64,000 nt of DNA. It comes from Diorhabda sublineata. Its lineage: Eukaryota; Arthropoda; Insecta; Coleoptera; Chrysomelidae. The position numbers were made by a program, and so were the translations under genes. A model generated the notes under the pieces. The model was not told where the DNA came from and made no database searches. It saw nothing but the letters and a program-made list of their open reading frames with translations. Where the stretch lies: contig NC_079479.1 in the NCBI RefSeq assembly GCF_026230105.1, forward strand, positions 35,991,385-36,055,384, in the 5' to 3' direction. Below, piece after piece: positions 24,817 to 40,041 of the stretch (positions are counted from its first letter, which is position 1; the number at the start of each line of letters is the position of its first letter).

Positions 24817-27800
24817 ACCAAAAAAAAACAATATTATATGCAAATATAGCAAGAAATGACAGTACGGTAGTCAAAATCACGAAAATTACCCAGTATTATA
24901 CACAAAATTTTCGAAAATAGGACTAATACAGCCAAAATGACTAAGAAAAGATTGAACCATAGTCAAAACCTCCTAAAAAGACTAAATTATATCCAAAAAT
25001 AGCAGGAAATGACAGTACAGTAGTCAAAATCACGAAAATGACACAGTATTACACACAAAATTTTCGAAAATAGGACTAATACAGCCAAAATGACTAAGAA
25101 AAGATTGAACCATAGTCAAAACCTCCTAAAAAGACTAAATTATATCCAAAAATAGCAGGAAATGACAGTACAGTAGTCAAAATCACGAAAATGACACAGT
25201 ATTACACACAAAATTTTCGAAAATAGGACTAATACAGCCAAAATGACTAAGAAAAGATTGAACCATAGTCAAAACCTCCTAAAAAGACTCAATTATGTCC
25301 AAAAATAGCAGGAAATGACAGTACAGTAGTCAAAATCACGAAAATGACACAGTATTACACAAAAAATTTTCGAAAATAGGACTAATACAGCCAAAATGAC
25401 TAAGAAAAGATTGAACCATAGTCAAAACCTCCTAAAAAGACTAAATTATGTCCAAAAATAGCAGGAAATGACAGTACGGTAGTCAAAATCACGAAAATGA
25501 CACAGTATTACACACAAAATTTTCGAAAATAGGACTAATACAGCCAAAATGACTAAGAAAAGATTGAACCATAGTCAAAACCTCCTAAAAAGACTAAATT
25601 ATGTCCAAAAATAGCAGGAAATGACAGTACGGTAGTCAAAATCACGAAAATGACACAGTATTACACACAAAATTTTCGAAAATAGGACTAATACAGCCAA
25701 AATGACTAAGAAAAGATTGAACCATAGTCAAAACCTCCTAAAAAGACTAAATTATGTCCAAAAATAGCAGGAAATGACAGTACGGTAGTCAAAATCACGA
25801 AAATGACACAGTATTACACACAAAATTTTCGAAAATAGGACTAATACAGCCAAAATGACTAAGAAAAGATTGAACCATAGTCAAAACCTCCTAAAAAGAC
25901 TAAATTATATCCAAAAATAGCAGGAAATGACAGTACGGTAGTCAAAATCACGAAAATGACACAGTATTACACACAAAATTTTCGAAAATAGGACTAATAC
26001 AGCCAAAATGACTAAGAAAAGATTGAACCATAGTCAAAACCTCCTAAAAAGACTCAATTATGTCCAAAAATAGCAGGAAATGACAGTACGGTAGTCAAAA
26101 TCGCGAAAATGACACAGTATTATACACAAAATTTTCGAAAATAGGACTAATACAGCCAAAATGACTGAGAAAAGATTGAACCATAGTCAAAACCTCCTAA
26201 AAAGACTAAATTATGTCCAAAAATAGCAGGAAATGACAGTACGGTAGTCAAAATCACGAAAATGACACAGTATTACACACAAAATTTTCGAAAATAGGAC
26301 TAATACAGCCAAAATGACTAAGAAAAGATTGAACCATAGTCAAAACCTCCTAAAAAGACTCAATTATGTCCAAAAATAGCAGGAAATGACAGTACGGTAG
26401 TCAAAATCACGAAAATGACACAGTATTATACACAAAATTTTCGAAAATAGGACTAATACAGCCAAAATGACTGAGAAAAGATTGAACCATAGTCAAAACC
26501 TTCTAAAAAGACTAAATTATGTCCAAAAATAGCAGGAAATGACAGTACGGTAGTCAAAATCACGAAAATTACCCAGTATTACACACAAAATTTTCGAAAA
26601 TAGGACTAATACAGCCAAAATGACTAAGAAAAGATTGAACCATAGTCAAAACCTCCTAAAAAGACTAAATTATGTCCAAAAATAGCAGGAAATGACAGTA
26701 CGGTAGTCAAAATCGCGAAAATGACACAGTATTACACACAAAATTTTCGAAAATAGGACTAATACAGCCAAAATGACTAAGAAAAGATTGAACCATAGTC
26801 AAAACCTTCTAAAAAGACTAAATTATGTCCAAAAATAGCAGGAAATGACAGTACGGTAGTCAAAATCACGAAAATGACACAGTATTACACACAAAATTTT
26901 CGAAAATAGGACTAATACAGCCAAAATGACTAAGAAAAGATTGAACCATAGTCAAAACCTCCTAAAAAGACTCAATTATGTCCAAAAATAGCAGGAAATG
27001 ACAGTACGGTAGTCAAAATCACGAAAATGACACAGTATTATACACAAAATTTTCGAAAATAGGACTAATACAGCCAAAATGACTAAGAAAAGATTGAACC
27101 ATAGTCAAAACCTCCTAAAAAGACTAAATTATGTCCAAAAATAGCAGGAAATGACAGTACGGTAGTCAAAATCACGAAAATTACCCAGTATTACACACAA
27201 AATTTTCGAAAATAGGATTAATACAGCCAAAATGACTAAGAAAAGATTGAACCATAGTCAAAACCTTCTAAAAAGACTAAATTATGTCCAAAAATAGCAG
27301 GAAATGACAGTACGGTAGTCAAAATCACGAAAATTACCCAGTATTACACACAAAATTTTCGAAAATAGGACTAATACAGCCAAAATGACTAAGAAAAGAT
27401 TGAACCATAGTCAAAACCTCCTAAAAAGACTAAATTATGTCCAAAAATAGCAGGAAATGACAGTACGGTAGTCAAAATCACGAAAATTACCCAGTATTAC
27501 ACACAAAATTTTCGAAAATAGGACTAATACAGCCAAAATGACTAAGAAAAGATTGAACCATAGTCAAAACCTCCTAAAAAGACTAAATTATGTCCAAAAA
27601 TAGCAGGAAATGACAGTACGGTAGTCAAAATCACGAAAATTACCCAGTATTACACACAAAATTTTCGAAAATAGGACTAATACAGCCAAAATGACTAAGA
27701 AAAGATTGAACCATAGTCAAAACCTCCTAAAAAGACTAAATTATGTCCAAAAATAGCAGGAAATGACAGTACGGTAGTCAAAATCACGAAAATTACCCAG

Positions 27801-30800
27801 TATTACACACAAAATTTTCGAAAATAGGACTAATACAGCCAAAATGACTAAGAAAAGATTGAACCATAGTCAAAACCTTCTAAAAAGACTAAATTATGTC
27901 CAAAAATAGCAGGAAATGACAGTACGGTAGTCAAAATCACGAAAATTACCCAGTATTACACACAAAATTTTCGAAAATAGGACTAATACAGCCAAAATGA
28001 CTAAGAAAAGATTGAACCATAGTCAAAACCTCCTAAAAAGACTAAATTATGTCCAAAAATAGCAGGAAATGACAGTACGGTAGTCAAAATCACGAAAATT
28101 ACCCAGTATTACACACAAAATTTTCGAAAATAGGACTAATACAGCCAAAATGACTAAGAAAAGATTGAACCATAGTCAAAACCTCCTAAAAAGACTAAAT
28201 TATGTCCAAAAATAGCAGGAAATGACAGTACGGTAGTCAAAATCACGAAAATTACCCAGTATTACACACAAAATTTTCGAAAATAGGACTAATACAGCCA
28301 AAATGACTAAGAAAAGATTGAACCATAGTCAAAACCTCCTAAAAAGACTAAATTATGTCCAAAAATAGCAGGAAATGACAGTACGGTAGTCAAAATCACG
28401 AAAATTACCCAGTATTACACACAAAATTTTCGAAAATAGGATTAATACAGCCAAAATGACTAAGAAAAGATTGAACCATAGTCAAAACCTTCTAAAAAGA
28501 CTAAATTATGTCCAAAAATAGCAGGAAATGACAGTACGGTAGTCAAAATCACGAAAATTACCCAGTATTACACACAAAATTTTCGAAAATAGGACTAATA
28601 CAGCCAAAATGACTAAGAAAAGATTGAACCATAGTCAAAACCTCCTAAAAAGACTAAATTATGTCCAAAAATAGCAGGAAATGACAGTACGGTAGTCAAA
28701 ATCACGAAAATTACCCAGTATTACACACAAAATTTTCGAAAATAGGACTAATACAGCCAAAATGACTAAGAAAAGATTGAACCATAGTCAAAACCTTCTA
28801 AAAAGACTAAATTATGTCCAAAAATAGCAGGAAATGACAGTACGGTAGTCAAAATCACGAAAATTACCCAGTATTACACACAAAATTTTCGAAAATAGGA
28901 TTAATACAGCCAAAATGACTAAGAAAAGATTGAACCATAGTCAAAACCTCCTAAAAAGACTAAATTATGTCCAAAAATAGCAGGAAATGACAGTACGGTA
29001 GTCAAAATCACGAAAATGACACAGTATTATACACAAAATTTTCGAAAATAGGACTAATACAGCCAAAATGACTAAGAAAAGATTGAACCATAGTCAAAAC
29101 CTCCTAAAAAGACTAAATTATATCCAAAAATAGCAGGAAATGACAGTACGGTAGTCAAAATCACGAAAATTACCCAGTATTACACACAAAATTTTCGAAA
29201 ATAGGATTAATACAGCCAAAATGACTAAGAAAAGATTGAACCATAGTCAAAACCTCCTAAAAAGACTAAATTATGTCCAAAAATAGCAGGAAATGACAGT
29301 ACGGTAGTCAAAATCACGAAAATGACACAGTATTATACACAAAATTTTCGAAAATAGGACTAATACAGCCAAAATGACTAAGAAAAGATTGAACCATAGT
29401 CAAAACCTCCTAAAAAGACTAAATTATGTCCAAAAATAGCAGGAAATGACAGTACGGTAGTCAAAATCACGAAAATTACCCAGTATTACACACAAAATTT
29501 TCGAAAATAGGACTAATACAGCCAAAATGACTAAGAAAAGATTGAACCATAGTCAAAACCTCCTAAAAAGACTAAATTATGTCCAAAAATAGCAGGAAAT
29601 GACAGTACGGTAGTCAAAATCACGAAAATTACCCAGTATTACACACAAAATTTTCGAAAATAGGACTAATACAGCCAAAATGACTAAGAAAAGATTGAAC
29701 CATAGTCAAAACCTTCTAAAAAGACTAAATTATGTCCAAAAATAGCAGGAAATGACAGTACGGTAGTCAAAATCACGAAAATTACCCAGTATTACACACA
29801 AAATTTTCGAAAATAGGAATTAATACAGCCAAAATGACTAAGAAAAGATTGAACCATAGTCAAAACCTCCTAAAAAGACTAAATTATGTCCAAAAATAGC
29901 AGCAAATGACAGTACGGTAGTCAAAATCACGAAAATTACCTAGTATTACACACAAAATTTTCGAAAATAGGACTAATACAGCCAAAATGACTAAGAAAAG
30001 ATTGAACCATAGTCAAAACCTTCTAAAAAGACTAAATTATGTCCAAAAATAGCAGGAAATGACAGTACGGTAGTCAAAATCACGAAAATTACCCAGTATT
30101 ACACACAAAATTTTCGAAAATAGGATTAATACAGCCAAAATGACTAAGAAAAGATTGAACCATAGTCAAAACCTCCTAAAAAGACTAAATTATGTCCAAA
30201 AATAGCAGCAAATGACAGTACGGTAGTCAAAATCACGAAAATTACCCAGTATTACACACAAAATTTTCGAAAATAGGACTAATACAGCCAAAATGACTAA
30301 GAAAAGATTGAACCATAGTCAAAACCTTCTAAAAAGACTAAATTATGTCCAAAAATAGCAGGAATGACAGTACGGTAGTCAAAATCACGAAAATTACCCA
30401 GTATTACACACAAAATTTTCGAAAATAGGATTTAATACAGCCAAAATGACTAAGAAAAGATTGAACCATAGTCAAAACCTCCTAAAAAGACTAAATTATG
30501 TCCAAAAATAGCAGGAAATGACAGTACGGTAGTCAAAATCACGAAAATTACCCAGTATTACACACAAAATTTTCGAAAATAGGACTAATACAGCCAAAAT
30601 GACTAAGAAAAGATTGAACCATAGTCAAAACCTCCTAAAAAGACTAAATTATGTCCAAAAATAGCAGGAAATGACAGTACGGTAGTCAAAATCACGAAAA
30701 TTACCCAGTATTACACACAAAATTTTCGAAAATAGGATTAATACAGCCAAAATGACTAAGAAAAGATTGAACCATAGTCAAAACCTTCTAAAAAGACTAA

Positions 30801-32975
30801 ATTATGTCCAAAAATAGCAGGAAACTGACAGTACGGTAGTCAAAATCACGAAAATTACCCAGTATTACACACAAAATTTTCGAAAATAGGACTAATACAG
30901 CCAAAATGACTAAGAGAAAGATTGAACCATAGTCAAAACCTCCTAAAAAGACTAAATTATGTCCAAAAATAGCAGGAAATGACAGTACGGTAGTCAAAAT
31001 CACGAAAATTACCCAGTATTACACACAAAATTTTCGAAAATAGGACTAATACAGCCAAAATGACTAAGAAAAGATTGAACCATAGTCAAAACCTTCTAAA
31101 AAGACTAAATTATGTCCAAAAATAGCAGGAAATGACAGTACGGTAGTCAAAATCACGAAAATTACCCAGTATTACACACAAAATTTCGAAAATAGGATTA
31201 ATACAGCCAAAATGACTAAGAAAAGATTGAACCATAGTCAAAACCTCCTAAAAAGACTAAATTATGTCCAAAAATAGCAGCAAATGACAGTACGGTAGTC
31301 AAAATCACGAAAATTACCTAGTATTACACACAAAATTTTCGAAAATAGGACTAATACAGCCAAAATGACTAAGAAAAGATTGAACCATAGTCAAAACCTT
31401 CTAAAAAGACTAAATTATGTCCAAAAAATAGCAGGAAATGACAGTACGGTAGTCAAAATCACGAAAAATTACCCAGTATTACACACAAAATTTTCGAAAA
31501 TAGGATTAATACAGCCAAAATGACTAAGAAAAGATTGAACCATAGTCAAAACCTCCTAAAAAGACTAAATTATGTCCAAAAATAGCAGCAAATGACAGTA
31601 CGGTAGTCAAAATCACGAAAATTACCCAGTATTACACACAAAATTTCGAAAATAGGACTAATACAGCCAAAATGACTAAGAAAAGATTGAACCATAGTCA
31701 AAACCTCCTAAAAAGACTAAATTATGTCCAAAAAATAGCAGGAAATGACAGTACGGTAGTCAAAATCACGAAAATTACCCAGTATTACACACAAAATTTT
31801 CGAAAATAGGATTAATACAGCCAAAATGACTAAGAAAAGATTGAACCATAGTCAAAACCTTCTAAAAAGACTAAATTATGTCCAAAAAATAGCAGGAAAT
31901 GACAGTACGGTAGTCAAAATCACGAAAATTACCAGTATTAACACACAAAATTTTCGAAAATAGGACTAATACAGCCAAAATGACTAAGAAAAGATTGAAC
32001 CATAGTCAAAACCTCTAAAAAGACTAAATTATGTCCAAAAATAGCAGGAAATGACAGTACGGTAGTCAAAATCACGAAAATTACCCAGTATTACACACAA
32101 AATTTTCGAAAATAGGACTAATACAGCCAAAATGACTAAGAAAAGATTGAACCATAGTCAAAACCTTCTAAAAAGACTAAATTATGTCCAAAAATAGCAG
32201 GAAATGACAGTACGGTAGTCAAAATCACGAAAATGACACAGTATTACACACAAAATTTTCGAAAATAGGACTAATACAGCCAAAATGACTAAGAAAAGAT
32301 TGAACCATAGTCAAAACCTCCTAAAAAGACTCAATTATGTCCAAAAATAGCAGGAAATGACAGTACGGTAGTCAAAATCACGAAAATTACCCAGTATTAC
32401 ACACAAAATTTTCGAAAATAGGATTAATACAGCCAAAATGACTAAGAAAAGATTGAACCATAGTCAAAAACCTCCTAAAAAGACTAAATTATGTCCAAAA
32501 ATAGCAGCAAATGACAGTACGGTAGTCAAAATCACGAAAATTACCTAGTATTACACACAAAATTTTTCGAAAATAGGACTAATACAGCCAAAATGGACTA
32601 AGAAAAGATTGAACCATAGTCAAAAACCTTCTAAAAAGACTAAATTATGTCCAAAAATAGCAGGAAATGACAGTACGGTAGTCAAAATCACGAAAATTAC
32701 CCAGTATTACACACAAAATTTTCGAAAATAGGATTAATACAGCCAAAATGACTAAGAAAAGATTGAACCATAGTCAAAACCTCCTAAAAAGACTAAATTA
32801 TGTCCAAAATAGCAGCAAATGACAGTACGGTAGTCAAAATCACGAAAATTACCCAGTATTACACACAAAATTTTCGAAAATAGGACTAATACAGCCAAAA
32901 TGACTAAGAAAAGATTGAACCATAGTCAAAACCTTCTAAAAAGACTAAATTATGTCCAAAAATAGCAGGAAATGA
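24817..32975. repeat. 153-bp satellite, subfamily A, ~54 copies, intronic
   Basis: The GGAAATGACAG anchor recurs every 153 bp from 24852 to 32968 (53 periods plus a few net inserted bases). Units read ATAGCAGGAAATGACAG, GTAGTCAAAATCACG, then the A-type half with CAGCCAAAATGACTAAG. GACACAG units predominate on the left and TACCCAG units on the right. The leftmost edge unit (24817-24860) instead resembles subfamily B. From about 29.8 kb to the gap, single-base indels at homopolymers become frequent, which looks like poor consensus quality. Confidence 0.97.
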
Positions 32976-33075
32976 NNNNNNNNNNNNNNNNNNNNNNNNN
33001 NNNNNNNNNNNNNNNNNNNNNNNNNNNNNNNNNNNNNNNNNNNNNNNNNNNNNNNNNNNNNNNNNNNNNNNNNNN
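32976..33075. other. Assembly gap of exactly 100 N
   Basis: A run of 100 N, the conventional placeholder for a gap of unknown size. It sits between subfamilies A and B of the 153-bp satellite, so the true array length is not known. Confidence 0.99.
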
Positions 33076-36000
33076 TCATAGTCAAAACTACCAAAAAAAC
33101 AATATTATGTCCAAAAATAGCAGGAAATGACAGTACGGTAGTCAAAATCACGAAAATGCGACAGTAAGTTACACAAAACTGTCAAAGAAACAGTATCATA
33201 ACAAAAACGTGTCAGAAAATGATAAAATCATAGTCAAAACTACCAAAAAAGACAATATTATGTCCAAAAATAGCAGGAAATGACAGGACGGTAGTCAAAA
33301 TCACGAAAATGCGACAGTAAGTTACACAAAACTGTCAAAGAAACAGTATCATAACAAAAACGTGTCAGAAAATGATAAAATCATAGTCAAAACTACCAAA
33401 AAAGACAATATTATGTCCAAAAATAGCAGGAAATGACAGGACGGTAGTCAAAATCACGAAAATGCGACAGTAAGTTACACAAAACTGTCAAAGAAACAGT
33501 ATCATAACAAAAACGTGTCAGAAAATGATAAAATCATAGTCAAAACTACCAAAAAAAGACAATATTATGTCCAAAAATAGCAGGAAATGACAGGACGGTA
33601 GTCAAAATCACGAAAATGCGACAGTAAGTTACACAAAACTGTCAAAGAAACAGTATCATAACAAAAACGTGTCAGAAAATGATAAAATCATAGTCAAAAC
33701 TACCAAAAAAGACAATATTATGTCCAAAAATAGCAGGAAATGACAGGACGGTAGTCAAAATCACGAAAATGCGACAGTAAGTTACACAAAACTGTCAAAG
33801 AAACAGTATCATAACAAAAACGTGTCAGAAAATGATAAAATCATAGTCAAAACTACCAAAAAAGACAATATTATGTCCAAAAATAGCAGGAAATGACAGG
33901 ACGGTAGTCAAAATCACGAAAATGCGACAGTAAGTTACACAAAACTGTCAAAGAAACAGTATCATAACAAAAACGTGTCAGAAAATGATAAAATCATAGT
34001 CAAAACTACCAAAAAAGACAATATTATGTCCAAAAATAGCAGGAAATGACAGGACGGTAGTCAAAATCACGAAAATGCGACAGTAAGTTACACAAAACTG
34101 TCAAAGAAACAGTATCATAACAAAAACGTGTCAGAAAATGATAAAATCATAGTCAAAACTACCAAAAAAGACAATATTATGTCCAAAAATAGCAGGAAAT
34201 GACAGGACGGTAGTCAAAATCACGAAAATGCGACAGTAAGTTACACAAAACTGTCAAAGAAACAGTATCATAACAAAAACGTGTCAGAAAATGATAAAAT
34301 CATAGTCAAAACTACCAAAAAAGACAATATTATGTCCAAAAATAGCAGGAAATGACAGGACGGTAGTCAAAATCACGAAAATGCGACAGTAAGTTACACA
34401 AAACTGTCAAAGAAACAGTATCATAACAAAAACGTGTCAGAAAATGATAAAATCATAGTCAAAACTACCAAAAAAGACAATATTATGTCCAAAAATAGCA
34501 GGAAATGACAGGACGGTAGTCAAAATCACGAAAATGCGACAGTAAGTTACACAAAACTGTCAAAGAAACAGTATCATAACAAAAACGTGTCAGAAAATGA
34601 TAAAATCATAGTCAAAACTACCAAAAAAGACAATATTATGTCCAAAAATAGCAGGAAATGACAGGACGGTAGTCAAAATCACGAAAATGCGACAGTAAGT
34701 TACACAAAACTGTCAAAGAAACAGTATCATAACAAAAACGTGTCAGAAAATGATAAAATCATAGTCAAAACTACCAAAAAAGACAATATTATGTCCAAAA
34801 ATAGCAGGAAATGACAGGACGGTAGTCAAAATCACGAAAATGCGACAGTAAGTTACACAAAACTGTCAAAGAAACAGTATCATAACAAAAACGTGTCAGA
34901 AAATGATAAAATCATAGTCAAAACTACCAAAAAAGACAATATTATGTCCAAAAATAGCAGGAAATGACAGGACGGTAGTCAAAATCACGAAAATGCGACA
35001 GTAAGTTACACAAAACTGTCAAAGAAACAGTATCATAACAAAAACGTGTCAGAAAATGATAAAATCATAGTCAAAACTACCAAAAAAGACAATATTATGT
35101 CCAAAAATAGCAGGAAATGACAGGACGGTAGTCAAAATCACGAAAATGCGACAGTAAGTTACACAAAACTGTCAAAGAAACAGTATCATAACAAAAACGT
35201 GTCAGAAAATGATAAAATCATAGTCAAAACTACCAAAAAAGACAATATTATGTCCAAAAATAGCAGGAAATGACAGGACGGTAGTCAAAATCACGAAAAT
35301 GCGACAGTAAGTTACACAAAACTGTCAAAGAAACAGTATCATAACAAAAACGTGTCAGAAAATGATAAAATCATAGTCAAAACTACCAAAAAAGACAATA
35401 TTATGTCCAAAAATAGCAGGAAATGACAGGACGGTAGTCAAAATCACGAAAATGCGACAGTAAGTTACACAAAACTGTCAAAGAAACAGTATCATAACAA
35501 AAACGTGTCAGAAAATGATAAAATCATAGTCAAAACTACCAAAAAAGACAATATTATGTCCAAAAATAGCAGGAAATGACAGTACGGTAGTCAAAATCAC
35601 GAAAATGCGACAGTAAGTTACACAAAACTGTCAAAGAAACAGTATCATAACAAAAACGTGTCAGAAAATGATAAAATCATAGTCAAAACTACCAAAAAAG
35701 ACAATATTATGTCCAAAAATAGCAGGAAATGACAGTACGGTAGTCAAAATCACGAAAATGCGACAGTAAGTTACACAAAACTGTCAAAGAAACAGTATCA
35801 TAACAAAAACGTGTCAGAAAATGATAAAATCATAGTCAAAACTACCAAAAAAGACAATATTATGTCCAAAAATAGCAGGAAATGACAGTACGGTAGTCAA
35901 AATCACGAAAATGCGACAGTAAGTTACACAAAACTGTCAAAGAAACAGTATCATAACAAAAACGTGTCAGAAAATGATAAAATCATAGTCAAAACTACCA

Positions 36001-37597
36001 AAAAAGACAATATTATGTCCAAAAATAGCAGGAAATGACAGGACGGTAGTCAAAATCACGAAAATGCGACAGTAAGTTACACAAAACTGTCAAAGAAACA
36101 GTATCATAACAAAAACGTGTCAGAAAATGATAAAATCATAGTCAAAACTACCAAAAAAGACAATATTATGTCCAAAAATAGCAGGAAATGACAGGACGGT
36201 AGTCAAAATCACGAAAATGCGACAGTAAGTTACACAAAACTGTCAAAGAAACAGTATCATAACAAAAACGTGTCAGAAAATGATAAAATCATAGTCAAAA
36301 CTACCAAAAAAGACAATATTATGTCCAAAAATAGCAGGAAATGACAGGACGGTAGTCAAAATCACGAAAATGCGACAGTAAGTTACACAAAACTGTCAAA
36401 GAAACAGTATCATAACAAAAACGTGTCAGAAAATGATAAAATCATAGTCAAAACTACCAAAAAAGACAATATTATGTCCAAAAATAGCAGGAAATGACAG
36501 GACGGTAGTCAAAATCACGAAAATGCGACAGTAAGTTACACAAAACTGTCAAAGAAACAGTATCATAACAAAAACGTGTCAGAAAATGATAAAATCATAG
36601 TCAAAACTACCAAAAAAGACAATATTATGTCCAAAAATAGCAGGAAATGACAGGACGGTAGTCAAAATCACGAAAATGCGACAGTAAGTTACACAAAACT
36701 GTCAAAGAAACAGTATCATAACAAAAACGTGTCAGAAAATGATAAAATCATAGTCAAAACTACCAAAAAAGACAATATTATGTCCAAAAATAGCAGGAAA
36801 TGACAGGACGGTAGTCAAAATCACGAAAATGCGACAGTAAGTTACACAAAACTGTCAAAGAAACAGTATCATAACAAAAACGTGTCAGAAAATGATAAAA
36901 TCATAGTCAAAACTACCAAAAAAGACAATATTATGTCCAAAAATAGCAGGAAATGACAGGACGGTAGTCAAAATCACGAAAATGCGACAGTAAGTTACAC
37001 AAAACTGTCAAAGAAACAGTATCATAACAAAAACGTGTCAGAAAATGATAAAATCATAGTCAAAACTACCAAAAAAGACAATATTATGTCCAAAAATAGC
37101 AGGAAATGACAGGACGGTAGTCAAAATCACGAAAATGCGACAGTAAGTTACACAAAACTGTCAAAGAAACAGTATCATAACAAAAACGTGTCAGAAAATG
37201 ATAAAATCATAGTCAAAACTACCAAAAAAGACAATATTATGTCCAAAAATAGCAGGAAATGACAGGACGGTAGTCAAAATCACGAAAATGCGACAGTAAG
37301 TTACACAAAACTGTCAAAGAAACAGTATCATAACAAAAACGTGTCAGAAAATGATAAAATCATAGTCAAAACTACCAAAAAAGACAATATTATGTCCAAA
37401 AATAGCAGGAAATGACAGTACGGTAGTCAAAATCACGAAAATGCGACAGTAAGTTACACAAAACTGTCAAAGAAACAGTATCATAACAAAAACGTGTCAG
37501 AAAATGATAAAATCATAGTCAAAACTACCAAAAAAGACAATATTATGTCCAAAAATAGCAGGAAATGACAGGACGGTAGTCAAAATCACGAAAAAAA
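33076..37597. repeat. 153-bp satellite, subfamily B, 30 copies, intronic
   Basis: The GGAAATGACAG anchor recurs from 33123 to 37561, 29 periods of 153 bp plus one extra A near 33550. About half of the unit (from CATAGTCAAAAC through AATCACGAAAAT) matches subfamily A closely. The other half (GCGACAGTAAGTTACAC to AAACGTGTCAGAAAATG) is diverged but alignable at the same length. Most units read GACAGGACGG; three adjacent units near 35.6-35.9 kb and one near 37.4 kb read GACAGTACGG. Copies are almost identical. Confidence 0.97.
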
Positions 37598-40041
37598 GAC
37601 AATACTGCACACAGAAGTGTCAATAGACAACGCTCGGTTTAGTTTTCAATAAAACATCAAAAGTAAATAAAATTTTTTAACATCGATCGATTAAATTTAT
37701 GTCTAAAATTTAAACCGAGTCGTACGAAAAACCATAAAACAAAATCTAAAAAACATTATTTCCAAACGAACATTCTCTGTATAAACTTCGTGACGTGTTT
37801 GTTTTATTTTAGTAAGGCACTTAATAACCGGATTAAATTTAGACTTGAATAAAGTCTCAACATAAACAAATATTGCATTATCTAAAGTCCCGATGATATA
37901 TTTAGAAAAAAAAACCAAAAAAATAAAAGATTAGTAAGTGAAGGTAGATAATTAAAAACGATAATATAAATATTTATATAGACGAACGTTTCTTGCCCGA
38001 TTCCTTTTAACCTTGAGCTAATTTTCAAACATAATTCATTGTTTTCGTATTTTTAGTTCATCACCCACAAATTATTTCGAAATTTAATTAATACCTTCTT
38101 TGTATACCGCCATCTTCACTTCCAACTCCGAACCATTGGTTAGCCGATAATATAGATTCCGATAATAAACTTCATTTCATTTATTTAATCGATTAGAATC
38201 GATATTTATCGATATCAAAACGAACGAAACATTTTCTAATGACATCTGACTATTTACACCGGAAATAGAAAGTGACAACTGACGCGCGACGTGATCGACA
38301 AATAAAAAAATCAAAAAGGGAAAGTTTGCGATGAAATTACGGCTACGGAATCGTCAAATACTATTTACGAGGGCGATACCAAAAGTTTTTTATGAAAACG
38401 AAGCTTCCGAAACATAAAAACCGTGCGGTAAGATCTGCATTGTTGCCAGATCCAATAAAAAATCGATCGTCAATTAAACAACCGTTAAACGTGGTTATAA
38501 ACGCATTAAATACGTTTAATGGTAATGCAATTCGGCAATAAAATTCAAAACAGCGCTATAAACATGCACCGTTATCATACTATTCTAAATTTCGAAAGAT
38601 AACCTGAATTATTAATCACTTTGGTACAATTTGGAGGTTAAGTCCTTTGCAACGACCTTGGCCCACTTATAAAACAAGATTTTGCAAATTTATTACGGAA
38701 AAAACGTCCGAAAAACTCTCGTTTTACTTTGGACAAAAAGCTGTCGGTACTGTTAGTATATCCCGTCACTTTATTTTGGAAATGTTCGAAATTCTTTCGA
38801 TAAAGTTCGAATTTTTTGAAAAACAAATTAATTTGACGTCGTCCTTAACAGAAATTTGGAGGGAACTCAAAGTATCAAGTTTTTGAACAAATTACGAGGG
38901 AAGTTCGACATGTTTCGATGGGATAATGCGATTTTCTAGATCAATCGGAAGGTTTTTAGGTTATATCGACGCCTTGTATAAAATTTCCGATTCCAAGTAA
39001 ACGTCAGTTCGCCGATAAACACATTAACTGATTTGTTTTTTTTTTTTATTGGCGATGAAAATGGATTAAATCGATTGAATCGCAAACAATGAGTGGCATT
39101 TTTGTGAAGGAATCGATTTCGGCGCCATCTACAGCTTTTTTTCATTAATTGCTCGACCAAATCCGACGCCCTGCAATTGTTTTCTAACCTCAAAGTTTTT
39201 TATCCGACGAGAAAAAGTGTTTTTATCAAACAACCCTCGTAAATTAAGCAGAAACGTTCTGTTCGAACGTTAATAATTTGTAATAGTCCAAAGTACTTGC
39301 CAAATATTTTTTAAAAAACAATAAAAGTTCGTATTCATTGCCAGAATTTTAAGGAAATGCCGACTGATGTTTATGAACGGCCGGAATCGAGATTATTACG
39401 GAAATATTTACGTGGAATGATAATTTTTTCATCGAATTGTTACAATAAAAAGTTTTTTTCAACTTTGGTAAACCGTTATCACGAATCCAAACTAAATTCG
39501 TGGCTTATTTTGTTTGCGAGTATTAAAACTGTCTAATTACTTGTTTAGTTTGTTATGTTATAACCGAAAGTGCGTTGTTTTTGTTGTTTATTTCGTACAT
39601 AAATAAATATTGGGAAATATACGGATCGGGTTGAATAAATTAAATGAACCGTTATGTCTTAGCAAGCTGGATGTATTTTCGGAATCAGAATTTTACCGTG
39701 TATCTTCTAGTTAATTGTCTCGAAGGTTCGTTGATCTCAAAATATTGTGACATGTCTATTTAAATTACAATTCTTATTGTATTGAAATGAATCGTTCGAT
39801 GTTTGAATGTTGAAATTTATAACTCTGGTTTTCGAAACGTACATTTCCTCGAAGGAATGGATTATCAAAGAAAAAAACGGTTCGAATTGTTCTAAACAGA
39901 ATTAGAATTGAAAAAACCACGTCGGTTGCGTTAATAGAAAAGAAAAACTACATACTGGGTCATTTTTTGTTAACCGTAACAAAGAAAAAACTGAATAGGG
40001 AAACGATTCTGTATACTATTGACCATTAAAAGCGTTTTTTT
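37598..40041. other. Intronic unique sequence
   Basis: About 2.4 kb between satellites. Several 62-85 codon ORFs on both strands (37703-37918, 38638-38886, 38936-39193) overlap one another and show no family motif, so none is called. A CCCTCGT word near 39234 resembles the inverted mariner terminus but is not enough to call an element. Confidence 0.5.

Noticed and set aside
32945..33151. ORF across the N gap
   Set aside because: It is read through 100 unknown bases and has no meaning.
10671..37597. CRISPR array
   Set aside because: Repeats are head-to-tail with no unique spacers, in an intron of an animal gene; these are satellites.
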